Of a stretch of DNA of 64,000 nucleotides, positions 1 through 9,416 are shown in pieces (position 1 is the first letter of the stretch; each line of letters starts with the position of its first letter). Source of the DNA: Nocardia tengchongensis (GTDB lineage: Bacteria > Actinomycetota > Actinomycetes > Mycobacteriales > Mycobacteriaceae); the NCBI RefSeq assembly GCF_018362975.1, contig NZ_CP074371.1, positions 4,526,001 through 4,590,000 of the forward strand, in the 5' to 3' direction. Below the pieces are notes generated by a model. The model was given only the letters and a program-made list of their open reading frames with translations. It was not told the DNA's origin and ran no database searches. The translations under genes were made by a program, and so were the position numbers.

Positions 1-261
1 GCCTTCATCGACGGCATCGCCGGCATCGAGGACCCCGACGCGCGGGCGCTCGCCGACACGGTCTGCGACCTGTTCGTCTACTCGACCATCGAGCAGAATC
101 AGGCCTGGTACATCATGCATCGGTTCATGTCGGTGGAGCGGGCCAAGTCGGTGCGGCGCGGGGTCAACGAACTGGTGGACCGGCTACGGCCGCAGGCGCT
201 CACCCTGATCGAGGGATTGGGCGTACCCGAGGGCGTGCTGCGCGCCGCCATGCTGGACTGA
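1..261 (+). CDS. acyl-CoA oxidase/dehydrogenase, C-terminal fragment (cut by window edge)
   Basis: Frame 1 is open from the first base to a TGA at 259-261 and gives 86 residues. The fragment reads like the last helical segment of actinobacterial acyl-CoA oxidases (VCDLFVYSTIEQNQAWYIMH, then VNELVDRLRPQALTLIEGLG). That family oxidises acyl-CoA to trans-2-enoyl-CoA with FAD. The N-terminal and middle domains and the start lie outside the window. The family call rests on remembered C-terminal sequence style, so it is moderately secure. Confidence 0.6.
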   Translation, partial: AFIDGIAGIEDPDARALADTVCDLFVYSTIEQNQAWYIMHRFMSVERAKSVRRGVNELVDRLRPQALTLIEGLGVPEGVLRAAMLD

Positions 262-451
262 GTCTGCCCGCTGCGCTGAACCGTTCGGCCGCCCTGCCTC
301 GTTGAGTGGTTGCCCACCCGCACTTCTACCGCAAGCTGTCGCAATTCAGGATGTGACCCCGACCGTCCGCCCGCGGACGGCAGATCGCAACGCTGCGAGG
401 GGGAATCATGATCCTGGGGAGGTGCACGTCCGCGCGCCGAGGGGTCACGCG

Positions 452-2602
452 ATGCTCGACAAGCTGATCGCACCGGCGCTGCGCACGCCGAAACTGGTTT
501 TGGCCCTGGTCGCCATCGCGTTCGTCGTGTGCGGGGTGATCGGCACCCAGGCCGCCGCCCGGTTGTCCAACGGCGGATTCGTCTCCACCCACTCCGAATC
601 CGCGCAGGTCGGCCGGATCCTGGAACGTGACTACGGCATCTCCGGCATGCAGCTCGTGCTCACCGTCGAATCACCCGGCGGCGCACAGGATCCGGCGACC
701 GCTGCCTGCGGGAAAGAGATCGCGCAACGGCTCGAGGGCGACTCGCGGGTGTCCAAGGCGGTGTCGCCGTGGACCGAACCGGCGCTGTCCAAGACTCTCA
801 TCAGCACCGACGGCACGATCGGGCTGATCGTGGCCGAGGTGCGCGGCGACGAGAACGTCGCACCGGGCTCGGCCCGCGACCTGGCCGGCGAATTCACCGG
901 CGCCCAGGGCGATGTCACCGTCCGCGCCGGCGGGCAGGCCATGATCTGGAATCAGACGGGGGAGCAGACCCGCAAGGACCTGGGCCTGGCCGAGGCCATC
1001 GCGCTGCCGCTGACCTTCCTGCTGCTGGTGTGGTTCCTCAGAAGCCTGGTGGCCGCGGCCATTCCGTTCGTCACCGGCGTGGTCGCCATCGCGGGGGCCA
1101 GCGCGGTGCTGTATCTGCTGACCTTTGTCGTCGAGCTGTCGGTGTTCGCGCTGAACATCACCACCGCGATCGGGCTGGCGTTGGCCGTCGACTACTCGCT
1201 GCTCATCATCGGACGGTATCGGGAGGAGATCGCCGCGGGCCGCGACCGCACCGCGGCCCTCACTGTCGCCATGCGACGCGGCGGACGGGCCGTCGCCTTC
1301 TCCGGACTCACCGTGGGCATCGCCCTGGTGGGAATGCTGTTCTTCCCCATGGCCTTCCTGCGCTCCATGGCCGCGGCCGGGCTGGCGGTGGTGGCACTGT
1401 CCATCCTGCTCGCCCTGACCCTGGTACCCGCCCTGCTGACGGTGCTCGGCGACCGCATCAACCGGAAACCGTTGCGCGAGGCCGCACCCGTCGAGGCGAG
1501 CCTGCTGTATCGGGTGGCGCGCGCGGTGCAGCGGCGGCCCGCGGTGTGCGCGCTGCCGGTGCTCGCGCTGCTGCTGATCCTCGGCGCGCCCATCGCGGGC
1601 CTGCGGCTGGGGCTACCCGACGACCGGGTGCTACCGGCGAGGCTGCAATCGCATCAGGTGGGCGATCTGCTGCGAGACCGGTTCGACGACAACGCGACCG
1701 GGGCCGTGCACATCGTCGTGCCGGGGCGGGGCGTCGACGTGAGCGCCTACGCCGCCGCGCTGTCGCGAGTGCCGGATGTGGAGGCCGTGATCGAGCCCGC
1801 GGGCACCGTCGTCCGCGCGGAGCCGGTGGGCCCGGGCGATCCGGCCGCGGCCGGACCGGATTCGGTCCACCTCACCGTCGCCACCCGCCTCGACCCGTAT
1901 TCGGAGCGGGCGCAACGCCAACTGGCGGCGCTGCACGCGATCGACGCGCCCGCGCCCGCGCTGTTCGGCGGCGCCGCCCAGCAGACCGCAGACGCGGTTC
2001 ACGGTGTCGCGCAAGGCTTCCCGAGGGCGCTGGCCTGGATCGCCGTCGTCAGCTTCGTGCTGCTGTTCCTGCTCACCGGCAGTGTGGTGCTGCCGCTGAA
2101 AGCCCTTGTCCTCAATGTGCTCTCGCTCTCGGCCACCTTCGGCGCGCTGGTCTGGATATTCCAGGACGGGCACCTGGGCGGGCTGGGCACCCAGGTCACC
2201 GGATACACCATCGTCACCCTGCCGGTGCTGCTGTTCTGTGTGGCCTTCGGATTGTCCATGGACTACGAGGTGTTCCTGCTCGCCCGCTTCACCGAGGAGT
2301 GGGGCCGTTCGGCGAAGACGCGGGCCGACAACGACACCGCGGTGGCGCGGGGCATCGCCCGCTCCGGTCGCATCGTGACCGCGGCGGCCCTGCTCATGGC
2401 CGTGGTCTTCGCGGGCATCGCGGCCAGCGAGGTCACCATGAACCGGATGCTCGGGCTCGGTCTGGCGCTGGCGGTGCTGATGGACGCCACCCTGGTGCGC
2501 ATGGTGCTGGTACCGGCGTTCATGCGGGCGATGGGCACCGCCAACTGGTGGGCGCCGCCACTGTCGCGGTCGCTGCTGGAACGGGCCGCGCTGCGGGAAT
2601 GA
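452..2602 (+). CDS. MMPL/RND family membrane transporter
   Basis: This is a 716-residue inner-membrane transporter of the MMPL superfamily, which exports lipids or drugs using proton motive force. It has a first TM helix at residues 12-34, an extracellular domain, a TM bundle, and then a second domain-plus-bundle repeat. Each bundle carries the Asp-Tyr pair of MMPL proton relays: AVDYSLL near residue 246 and MDYEVFL near residue 603. The ATG at 452 is preferred over upstream starts because it opens with MLDKLIAPALRTP, a typical MMPL N-terminus, and has GAGGGG about 8 nt upstream. It is about 200 residues shorter than classical MmpL proteins. The substrate is unknown. Confidence 0.92.
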   Translation: MLDKLIAPALRTPKLVLALVAIAFVVCGVIGTQAAARLSNGGFVSTHSESAQVGRILERDYGISGMQLVLTVESPGGAQDPATAACGKEIAQRLEGDSRVSKAVSPWTEPALSKTLISTDGTIGLIVAEVRGDENVAPGSARDLAGEFTGAQGDVTVRAGGQAMIWNQTGEQTRKDLGLAEAIALPLTFLLLVWFLRSLVAAAIPFVTGVVAIAGASAVLYLLTFVVELSVFALNITTAIGLALAVDYSLLIIGRYREEIAAGRDRTAALTVAMRRGGRAVAFSGLTVGIALVGMLFFPMAFLRSMAAAGLAVVALSILLALTLVPALLTVLGDRINRKPLREAAPVEASLLYRVARAVQRRPAVCALPVLALLLILGAPIAGLRLGLPDDRVLPARLQSHQVGDLLRDRFDDNATGAVHIVVPGRGVDVSAYAAALSRVPDVEAVIEPAGTVVRAEPVGPGDPAAAGPDSVHLTVATRLDPYSERAQRQLAALHAIDAPAPALFGGAAQQTADAVHGVAQGFPRALAWIAVVSFVLLFLLTGSVVLPLKALVLNVLSLSATFGALVWIFQDGHLGGLGTQVTGYTIVTLPVLLFCVAFGLSMDYEVFLLARFTEEWGRSAKTRADNDTAVARGIARSGRIVTAAALLMAVVFAGIAASEVTMNRMLGLGLALAVLMDATLVRMVLVPAFMRAMGTANWWAPPLSRSLLERAALRE

Positions 2603-2624
2603 CCCCGGACGCTATCGTGCAGAC

Positions 2625-3299
2625 GTGAGCAGACCGACCGCCCCCGTCCCCGCGCTCCCGGCGAGCAGGCCCCACCCGGCCGCCCTGCCCGCCGTGGTCC
2701 TGGCGGGGCTGATCGTCACCCTGCTTGTGCCGCTGACCTTTCCGGCGGGCGGCGGCTCGACCGGCGCGGACCTGACCCTCGAAGACGGCATCCACTCGAC
2801 GCTGGACGCGCACACCTGGGTGTATCGAGTGCTGGTGTTCCCCAGTGACAGTCCCGTCGTGCTGACCCTGCTCGTCGCGTGCGCGGCCTGGATGGCCTAC
2901 CGGCGGCAGTGGTGGCAGGCGGGGTTCACCCTCGTCGCCCCGGAAGTGGCGGTGGCGATCAACACCTATGCGCTCAAACCGTTCTGGGAGCGCAAGCTCG
3001 AGCACTATCTGGCCTACCCGAGCGGGCACACGGTCCAGTTGGTCGCGGTGGTGACGGCGTTCGCGCTCGTGACCGAATCCCGGCGCGTGCGGAGCGTGAC
3101 GGTGATCGTGATGGCGGCGGTGCTGCCCGCCGTCATGATCGGCATGGTGGGTCTCGGATACCACCATCCGACCGACGTCGTCGGCGGCACCGCGGCCGCC
3201 GTGGCGCTCGTGAGCGCGCTCTATCTGCCGTGTCGCTACCTTGCGGCAACCCGGCCGGAGCGGGCCCTCAGTAGAACGCCGCCGCCCCCGCCAGAATGA
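2625..3299 (+). CDS. PAP2 superfamily membrane phosphatase
   Basis: This 224-residue protein has about five TM segments. It carries the three PAP2 phosphatase signatures: KPFWERKLEHYLAYP (motif 1 region), PSGH (motif 2, about residue 131) and GYHHPTDVVGG (motif 3 with the catalytic His and Asp). The family dephosphorylates lipid phosphates or pyrophosphates such as phosphatidate or undecaprenyl-PP. The start is GTG, 22 nt after the MMPL stop, so the two may be cotranscribed. Its 3' end overlaps the convergent NERD gene by 32 bp. The substrate cannot be told from sequence. Confidence 0.88.
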   Translation: MSRPTAPVPALPASRPHPAALPAVVLAGLIVTLLVPLTFPAGGGSTGADLTLEDGIHSTLDAHTWVYRVLVFPSDSPVVLTLLVACAAWMAYRRQWWQAGFTLVAPEVAVAINTYALKPFWERKLEHYLAYPSGHTVQLVAVVTAFALVTESRRVRSVTVIVMAAVLPAVMIGMVGLGYHHPTDVVGGTAAAVALVSALYLPCRYLAATRPERALSRTPPPPPE

Positions 3300-4161
3300 A
3301 CCACACCACCCACAGGGCCGCGATCAGGAAGCCCAGGGTGAGCATCAACCGCATGAACCCGCGCGCCACCTCGATCCGGTCGCCGCGGCGCGGATAGAGC
3401 TTCGACGGGCTGAACCACGGCGACGGCATCACGAAACCGCGGCCCGACGCGGCCCGCTCGTGCTCCAGCCGGGCCTGCTCCTCGGCGAACGCCTCGGCCT
3501 GGGCCTGCTGCGGGCCGCCGTGCCACAGCGTCGGATCCACCGGGCCCAGGAAGCCCTCGTTCAGCAGATCCTGAGGCGCGGGCAGATACGGCAGGATCCC
3601 CAGGCCGCGGAACGCCCAGGCCACATCATTGGCCGACCACTGCGGACGACCCCGCGAGAGCAGGCCCGTGAAGTGGTCGCGCAGCCGCCGCTCGTCGCCG
3701 AGCAGCACCTGGAAACTCGGATCGTTCCACAGCTGGGTGACCTTCAGATTCGAGCCGGGCGGCGGCACCACCAGCACGATGCCGTGGATGACCCGCTGCC
3801 CGAGCCCGCGCTCGGCCAGCCAGGTCTGCAGCGCGAAGGTGTGATCACGCGACTTGTCCAGGGGACTGCGCTTGTCGCCGCCCTCGAAGGCGACGATCCG
3901 GTCGCCGATCCGCCACGGGCCGTTGACCGGAACCTGCAACTCGCCGTCCAAGCGTTCGGCCAGTGCCTCGGCCTCGATCACCACGCAGCTGGTCGGCGTC
4001 CACACCACGGCGTCGAACGGGTGCAGCTTATCGCCGTGGAACAGACTGCAATTGACCGTCGCGACGCCTTGGGGATCGGTGCTGCCCTTCCAGGTGCGCA
4101 GCCAATCGATGAGCACCTTCTCGGCATGGGTCCCGGCGGCGTTCTGCACTCGGACGAGCAT
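3268..4161 (-). CDS. NERD domain protein with C-terminal TM helix
   Basis: The predicted protein has 297 residues. Residues 1-110 (AGTHAEKVLIDWL, FDAVVWTPTSCVVIEAEAL) fit the NERD (nuclease-related) fold, with the Asp and Glu-x-Glu positions of its nuclease-like core. A middle segment has no recognised domain, and a single TM helix (LTLGFLIAALWVVWFILAG) ends the chain. The ATG at 4161 follows GGAAGGTGAG and is preferred to an ATG 54 nt upstream. The cellular role of standalone NERD proteins is unknown. Confidence 0.82.
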   Translation of the reverse strand: MLVRVQNAAGTHAEKVLIDWLRTWKGSTDPQGVATVNCSLFHGDKLHPFDAVVWTPTSCVVIEAEALAERLDGELQVPVNGPWRIGDRIVAFEGGDKRSPLDKSRDHTFALQTWLAERGLGQRVIHGIVLVVPPPGSNLKVTQLWNDPSFQVLLGDERRLRDHFTGLLSRGRPQWSANDVAWAFRGLGILPYLPAPQDLLNEGFLGPVDPTLWHGGPQQAQAEAFAEEQARLEHERAASGRGFVMPSPWFSPSKLYPRRGDRIEVARGFMRLMLTLGFLIAALWVVWFILAGAAAFY

Positions 4162-4245
4162 CCGGCTCTCACCTTCCTCGTCGGATCGATACCGCGAATG
4201 GTACGGGCACAACACCCCAAACTACCGCCGGGCACGCCGCCGCGC

Positions 4246-5940
4246 TCAGTTCGCGGGCACCTCGTGATCTTTCGGGAAGATGGGCAGCCGCAACGCACCC
4301 GGCGCGAAGTCCGGCACCGCCGCCGCTTTCGGCGCGACCGGGTTGATCCGGCGGTACGGCGAGCCCAGCTCCGGACGTGGATCGGCCTCGTTTCGATTGG
4401 GCCAGAACGCCATTGCGCGCTCGGCCTGCGCGGTGATGGTCAGCGACGGGTTCACGCCCAGGTTCGCCGTCACCGCCGAACCGTCGGCGATGTGCAGGCC
4501 CGGGTGGCCGAACACGCGCTGATACGGGTCCACCACACCGCTTTCCGGGCCCTCGCCGATCACGCAGCCGCCGATGTAGTGCGCGGTGGCCGGGATGTCG
4601 AACACGTCCATGGCCAGCATCTGCACATCGCCGTCGACCTTGTCGCCGAAGCGGCGGCCGACCTCGTGCGCCAACGGGATCCAGGTCGGATTCGGCTGGC
4701 CCGTGCCCTGTTTCGTCTTCAGCTGCCCCCACCGCCGGAACGAGGTCAGCGAGTTGTCCAGGGACTGCATGACCAGCAGGATGACCGATCGCTCCGAGGC
4801 CCGGCGGGCATTGAGGCTGCGCGCGAACACCACCGGATGCAGCACCATGGCCAGCAGGAAGCGCAGGAACCGGAAGGCGCCGCCGTCCACCAGCGGCACC
4901 GACAGCGGGAACAGGCCGTTCTGCCCCTTGCCGTAGTGGCAGACCTCGACGTGGGTGTCGGGCTCGGGGTGGATCGAGGAGGTGATGGCGATGCCCTCGG
5001 CGAAATCGTCGCGGGCCTTGCTGACCACGTTGAGGATCGCCTCGGAGTTGGAGCGGGTCAGCCCGCCGAGGCGCGGCGACAGGTTCGGCAGTACGCCCTC
5101 GTCGCGCATCTTGTGCAGCAGCTTCTGGGTGCCCAGCGCGGCCGCGGCGAACACCACCTGCTCGGCGGTGAACACCTTGCGGCCCTTGCGAACCCAGCGG
5201 TCCGAACGCTGCGTCTCGATGGCGTACCCGCCGCCGGTCATCGGCCGCACCTTGGTGGCGGTGGTCAGCGCGAACACGTGCGCGCCGGCCTGCTCGGCCA
5301 GGTACAGGTAGTTCTTGGGGGTGGTGTTCTTGGCGTTGTGCGGGCAGCCGGTGAAACAGCGGGCGCAATGGATGCAGCCGGCGCGCCGGGGGCCGGCCCC
5401 GCCGAAGTAGGGGTCCTCGACCTCCTCGCCGGGCGCGTCCTCGTTGAAGAACACGCCGACCCGGGTGGGGTGGAAGGTGTCGGCGACGCCGAGATCCTCG
5501 GCGACCGAGCGGATCACGTCGTCGGCGGGGGTCATGCGCGGATTCTGGGCCACGCCGAGCATGCGCTGCGCCTGGCCGTAGTAGGGGGCCAGCTCGGCCC
5601 GCCAGTCGGTGATGTGGGCCCACTGGCGGTCGGTGTAGAAGGCCGGCAGGGGCTCGTAGAGGGTGTTTCCGTAGATCAGGGACCCGCCGCCGACGCCCGC
5701 CGCGGAGAACACCGCGCACTTGCCCAGCACGCTGATCCGCTGGGTGCCGGTCAGGCCCAGGCGCGGGGCCCAGATCGCCTTGCGCACATTCCAGTTCGTC
5801 TTGGGGATGTCCTCGGCGTTCCAGCGGCGGCCGGACTCCAGCACGGCCACCCGGTAGCCCTTCTCGCTCAGCCGCAGCGCGCTGACGCTGCCGCCGAACC
5901 CGGAGCCGATGACGACGACGTCATAGTCGAACGCGGCCAT
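4246..5940 (-). CDS. GMC-family FAD oxidoreductase, ChoD (cholesterol oxidase)-like
   Basis: The 564-residue protein opens with a dinucleotide-binding FAD motif (VVVIGSGFGGSVSALRLSEK, residues 8-27) and AGVGGGSLIYGN. It contains the Cys-rich CIHCARCFTGCPHNAKNT segment seen in mycobacterial ChoD-type proteins, and HYIGGCVIGEGP with the GMC active-site histidine region near the C-terminus. The length matches ChoD (about 578). The ATG at 5940 follows GAGAGGAAAGACC. Related enzymes oxidise 3-beta-hydroxysterols, but many ChoD-like proteins have no proven sterol activity. It is divergent from the phosphatidyltransferase gene across 128 nt. Confidence 0.85.
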   Translation of the reverse strand: MAAFDYDVVVIGSGFGGSVSALRLSEKGYRVAVLESGRRWNAEDIPKTNWNVRKAIWAPRLGLTGTQRISVLGKCAVFSAAGVGGGSLIYGNTLYEPLPAFYTDRQWAHITDWRAELAPYYGQAQRMLGVAQNPRMTPADDVIRSVAEDLGVADTFHPTRVGVFFNEDAPGEEVEDPYFGGAGPRRAGCIHCARCFTGCPHNAKNTTPKNYLYLAEQAGAHVFALTTATKVRPMTGGGYAIETQRSDRWVRKGRKVFTAEQVVFAAAALGTQKLLHKMRDEGVLPNLSPRLGGLTRSNSEAILNVVSKARDDFAEGIAITSSIHPEPDTHVEVCHYGKGQNGLFPLSVPLVDGGAFRFLRFLLAMVLHPVVFARSLNARRASERSVILLVMQSLDNSLTSFRRWGQLKTKQGTGQPNPTWIPLAHEVGRRFGDKVDGDVQMLAMDVFDIPATAHYIGGCVIGEGPESGVVDPYQRVFGHPGLHIADGSAVTANLGVNPSLTITAQAERAMAFWPNRNEADPRPELGSPYRRINPVAPKAAAVPDFAPGALRLPIFPKDHEVPAN

Positions 5941-6068
5941 GGTCTTTCCTCTCGCATGCCCCAACCAGTCAATGAGAAGGATTGCACACAATTCTCTCAC
6001 GGAGTAGGTGGCGAAGCTCGGGGCGGCGTGGCCGGATGGTCATGGCGACGCGATTACGGTAGGACGGG

Positions 6069-6689
6069 GTGGTGACAACCGAGCGGAACGCCGAACCGGT
6101 GTACAGCGACCGCATCCTGACCGTGCCCAACGTGCTCAGCTTGGTGCGGCTGATCGGCGTTCCGGTGTTCCTGTGGCTGCTGCTGGCCGAGAAGGCCGAC
6201 GGCTGGGCCTTCGCCCTGCTGGTGGCCAGCGGCTTCACCGACTTCCTCGACGGCAAGCTGGCCCGCCTGCTGGATCAATCGTCCAAATTGGGCGCGATCC
6301 TCGATCCCCTGGTGGACCGCCTGTACCTGCTGGCGACGCTGGGCGGCTTCCTGATTCGCGGCATCCTGCCCTGGTGGGTGGTGCTGATCCTGGTCGCCCG
6401 CGACGCCATTTTGACCCTCACCCTGGGCATCTACAAGCGCCGGGACCTACCCCCGCCGGAGGTCATCTACCTGGGCAAGGCCGCCACCTTCGCGCTCATG
6501 TCGGCGCTGCCGTGGCTGCTGGCCGGGCAGATGGACTGGGCCGCCGCGGGTTTCGGCCGCGCCTTCGGTGGGGCATTCTTGATCTGGGGCACGGCGGTCT
6601 ACGTCTGGACCGGAATCCTGTACCTCGGCAAAGCGCTCGCCGTCGCCCGAGCGATACCGCCCGCGCCACACCATGATCACTCCCGATAG
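6069..6689 (+). CDS. CDP-alcohol phosphatidyltransferase (PgsA2-like)
   Basis: This 206-residue multi-spanning protein carries the complete CDP-alcohol phosphotransferase signature D-x2-DG-x2-AR-x8-G-x3-D-x3-D (TDFLDGKLARLL, then GAILDPLVD, about residues 57-82). The family transfers a phosphatidyl group from CDP-diacylglycerol to an alcohol such as glycerol-3-phosphate or inositol. Its position upstream of gcvH-garA matches Rv1822 (pgsA2) of M. tuberculosis, as recalled. The start is GTG in a GTG-GTG pair. The exact alcohol acceptor is not determined by the motif. Confidence 0.88.
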   Translation: MVTTERNAEPVYSDRILTVPNVLSLVRLIGVPVFLWLLLAEKADGWAFALLVASGFTDFLDGKLARLLDQSSKLGAILDPLVDRLYLLATLGGFLIRGILPWWVVLILVARDAILTLTLGIYKRRDLPPPEVIYLGKAATFALMSALPWLLAGQMDWAAAGFGRAFGGAFLIWGTAVYVWTGILYLGKALAVARAIPPAPHHDHSR

Positions 6690-6752
6690 GGTGTGCGACG
6701 GACGGATCGACGACGATCCCGAAAGGAACCGCCCGTTGAAAGGACACTGCCA

Positions 6753-7151
6753 GTGACCGCAGTACCCGAGGATTTGCGCTACTCCGAAGAGCACGAGTGG
6801 ATCAAGCTCGTGGGTCCGACCCGGGTACGGGTGGGTATCACCGATTACGCGCAGTCGCAGCTGGGTGACGTCGTGTTCGTGCAGCTGCCCGGGGTGGACT
6901 CCGAGGTGGCCGCCGGCGACAGCATCGCCGAGATCGAATCCACCAAGAGCGTGTCCGACATCTACGCCCCCCTCGCCGGGAAAGTCGTTGCGGTGAACGA
7001 TCTTCTGGACGCCGAGCCGGAGACCGTCAACACCGACGTCTACGGCGACGGCTGGCTCTTCGAGCTCGAGGCCGACTCCGCCGAGGCCCTCGAAGCGGCC
7101 CTCGGCAAGCTCCTGGATGCCGCAGGTTATCAAGGAGTTATCGGAGGCTGA
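6753..7151 (+). CDS. gcvH: glycine cleavage system H protein
   Basis: This 132-residue lipoyl carrier shuttles the aminomethyl group between GcvP and GcvT. It has the H-protein opening (LRYSEEHEWIKL) and the lipoylated lysine in EIESTKSVSDIYAP, about residue 65. The GTG at 6753 is chosen because GAAAGGA lies about 8 nt upstream and the product then starts VTAVPEDLRY; an upstream in-frame ATG would add an unrelated basic leader. gcvH lies at the head of the garA/ftsR/bfn/MerR cluster, 3.5 kb before gcvP. gcvT is not in the window. Confidence 0.96.
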   Translation: MTAVPEDLRYSEEHEWIKLVGPTRVRVGITDYAQSQLGDVVFVQLPGVDSEVAAGDSIAEIESTKSVSDIYAPLAGKVVAVNDLLDAEPETVNTDVYGDGWLFELEADSAEALEAALGKLLDAAGYQGVIGG

Positions 7152-7336
7152 AGCAGCCTTCACAGTTCTACCTGCACGGGTACGCCCTGGCAGGGTACGG
7201 TCAATGCCAACAGAAGTGCGCGCAGCCGGTGCCCGGATTTTCCGGACCTACCCGAGGCGGGGAGCGGCCGGAGTGCCGCATCGCTGAGGGCATCAATTGC
7301 TTGCATGGATTATTCGGTTCGAGGAGGAGAGCAAGG

Positions 7337-7804
7337 GTGAGCGAGAACAAGGACCCGGGTTACCAGGAAACGGCAGCAGAGACCACTTCGGTGTTCCGTG
7401 CCGACTTCCTGAACGAGGTCGACACGTCGCGCACCGAGCAGACCGGCGAGCAGCCGGTGCAGGGGGTGGAGGGTCTGCCCGCGGGCGCGGCCCTGTTGGT
7501 GGTCAAGCGTGGTCCGAACGCCGGTTCGCGCTTCCTGCTCGACCAGCCGACCACCTCGGCGGGACGCCATCCCGACAGCGACATCTTCCTGGACGATGTC
7601 ACGGTCAGCCGTCGCCACGCGGAATTCCGCCAGGACGACGACACCTTCCAGGTCGTCGACGTGGGCAGCCTCAACGGCACCTACGTCAACCGGGAGCCGG
7701 TGGACTCCTCGGAGCTGCAGAACGGTGACGAGGTCCAGATCGGCAAGTTCCGCCTGGTCTTCCTGACGGGTCCGCGACCGGCGACGAGCGACTCGGCTCT
7801 ATAG
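7337..7804 (+). CDS. garA: GarA-type FHA-domain regulator of glutamate/TCA metabolism
   Basis: The 155-residue protein has an N-terminal phosphorylation motif ETTSVFRADFLNE, with the adjacent Thr pair phosphorylated by PknG/PknB in mycobacteria. The C-terminal FHA domain spans about residues 60-140 (GPNAGSRFLLD, TSAGRHPDSDI, VSRRHAEF, GSLNGTYVN). Unphosphorylated GarA binds and inhibits 2-oxoglutarate dehydrogenase and NAD-glutamate dehydrogenase and activates glutamate synthase. The GTG at 7337 has a strong AGGAGGAG site 7 nt upstream, so the longer upstream reading is rejected. Confidence 0.95.
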   Translation: MSENKDPGYQETAAETTSVFRADFLNEVDTSRTEQTGEQPVQGVEGLPAGAALLVVKRGPNAGSRFLLDQPTTSAGRHPDSDIFLDDVTVSRRHAEFRQDDDTFQVVDVGSLNGTYVNREPVDSSELQNGDEVQIGKFRLVFLTGPRPATSDSAL

Positions 7805-7815
7805 GGACCGAGGGA

Positions 7816-8634
7816 ATGACTGGCGCAGCGCAGTGGACGCGCGGAGGCATGTCGATCGGCTCCGTGCTGGATCTCCTGCGTCCGGATTTTCCGGACATCA
7901 CCATCTCCAAGATCCGATTCCTGGAATCGGAGGGCCTGATCAGCCCGGAGCGCACGCCCTCGGGGTATCGCCGCTTTCATGTGGCCGACGTCGAGCGCCT
8001 GCGCTTCGTGCTGACCGCGCAGCGGGACCAGTACCTGCCGTTGAAGGTGATCAAGGAACAGCTCGAAGCGATCGACAGTGGGGCGGCGACGCTCGGAGTC
8101 CGCGAAGCGCGGGCCCGGGCGAACGCCGTGGGAGGAATCGTGCCCGATACCCGAGGGATCCCCGAAGCCTCGGATGCCTTGTCCGCCAACGGAGGCGGCC
8201 GCCTGCGCCGGCTGAACGCCGTGCCCGGTGAGGTGTCGCCCGAGGAGCTCCGGTTCGATCACGAAATCCGGATCACCCGGGCGGATCTGCTCGATCAGGC
8301 CGGCATCGACGAGAAGTTCCTGACCGAACTGATCCGCGCCAACCTGATCACCCCCGGCGCCGCCGGGTATTTCGACGGCGATGCCGTCACGCTCGCTCGC
8401 ACCGCCAAGGCGCTGAGCGAATTCGGTTTGGAGGCAAGGCATCTGCGCGCCTTCAAGCTGGCCGCAGACCGCGAAGCCGCCATGGTGGCCCAGATCGCCG
8501 CGCCGATCGCCAAGAGCCGCGACGCCGACGCCCGCGCCCGCGCCGAGGAGACGGTCCGCGAATTGGCCGCACTGTCGCTGACGCTGCACACCTGCCTCGT
8601 GAAGACCTCGGTGCGCGCTTCCCTCGGCGGCTGA
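7816..8634 (+). CDS. ftsR: MerR-family regulator, FtsR/Rv1828 type
   Basis: This 272-residue protein has an N-terminal MerR winged helix (SIGSVLDLLRPDFPDITISK, then IRFLESEGLISPERTPSGYR, residues 14-58) and a dimerisation helix. A second, C-terminal domain begins near ITRADLLDQAGI, and the family's small-molecule-sensing cysteines are not obvious. It lies 11 nt after garA, matching the Rv1827-Rv1828 order. The C. glutamicum orthologue FtsR activates ftsZ. Assignment rests on gene order and architecture. Confidence 0.85.
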   Translation: MTGAAQWTRGGMSIGSVLDLLRPDFPDITISKIRFLESEGLISPERTPSGYRRFHVADVERLRFVLTAQRDQYLPLKVIKEQLEAIDSGAATLGVREARARANAVGGIVPDTRGIPEASDALSANGGGRLRRLNAVPGEVSPEELRFDHEIRITRADLLDQAGIDEKFLTELIRANLITPGAAGYFDGDAVTLARTAKALSEFGLEARHLRAFKLAADREAAMVAQIAAPIAKSRDADARARAEETVRELAALSLTLHTCLVKTSVRASLGG

Positions 8635-8701
8635 AATCTTCGCCTAGACTCGGTAATACAGCCGGTTGGGCGGCCGGTGGTGGATTTGGGAAGGCAGTGC
8701 G

Positions 8702-9175
8702 ATGAGCGAAATGCGTGTGATCGGCATCCGTGTCGAACAGCCACAGAATCAGCCCGTACTGCTGCTGCGTGAGGTGTCCGGGGACCGCTACCTACCGATC
8801 TGGATCGGTCAGGCCGAGGCGACCGCGATCGTGCTGGAGCAGGAGGGCGTCACGCCCATTCGCCCGCTGACCCACGACCTGATCAAGATTCTGATCAAGG
8901 AGCTCGGCCACACCCTCAAAGAGGTGCGGATCGTGGATCTGCAGGAGGGCACCTTCTACGCCGACCTGGTCTTCGAGAACGATCTGCGCATTTCCGCGCG
9001 GCCCTCGGACTCGGTCGCCATCGCGTTGCGGGTGGGCTGCCCGATCTATGCCGAGGAGCCGGTGCTCGAGGAGGCCGGGCTGGTCATGCCGGACGAGCGC
9101 GAGGACGAGGTCGAGAAGTTCAAGGAGTTTCTCGAATCGGTATCTCCGGATGACTTCAAGGCCACGGACAGCTGA
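8702..9175 (+). CDS. bifunctional nuclease domain protein (DUF151, Rv1829-like)
   Basis: The 157-residue protein is almost entirely one bifunctional-nuclease domain: LLLREVSGDRYLPIWIGQAE, AIVLEQEG, RPLTHDLI and ARPSDSVAIALRVGCPIY. The Thermotoga family member has DNase and RNase activity; the actinobacterial role is not settled. The start ATG at 8702 matches the usual MSEMRVIGI opening. It sits between the two MerR genes as in M. tuberculosis. Confidence 0.9.
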   Translation: MSEMRVIGIRVEQPQNQPVLLLREVSGDRYLPIWIGQAEATAIVLEQEGVTPIRPLTHDLIKILIKELGHTLKEVRIVDLQEGTFYADLVFENDLRISARPSDSVAIALRVGCPIYAEEPVLEEAGLVMPDEREDEVEKFKEFLESVSPDDFKATDS

Positions 9176-9416
9176 CCAACTGCTGACCGGGCAAAGCATC
9201 CGAAATGAGACATTTCCTTGTCTCGACCTCAGGTTTAGGGTGAGAAACACGCGCTCGACGCTGCTTTAACGGTGCCGATTTTGCGGCCACAATCAGGGGA
9301 GTAGCCTCGATTGTTAGGCCAACGCTCCAGGGTCGATTCGGTGCTGTAGAAGGCACGGTTTCGGTTTCAATGACAAGAGCCCAGCCCTGATAGGCACGCA
9401 GTAAGGGAGTAAGTCA

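Noticed and set aside
3241..6075. 944-residue plus-strand frame across the NERD and GMC genes
   Set aside because: The product is His/Arg/Gly-rich without domains; both genes on the other strand have clear motifs.
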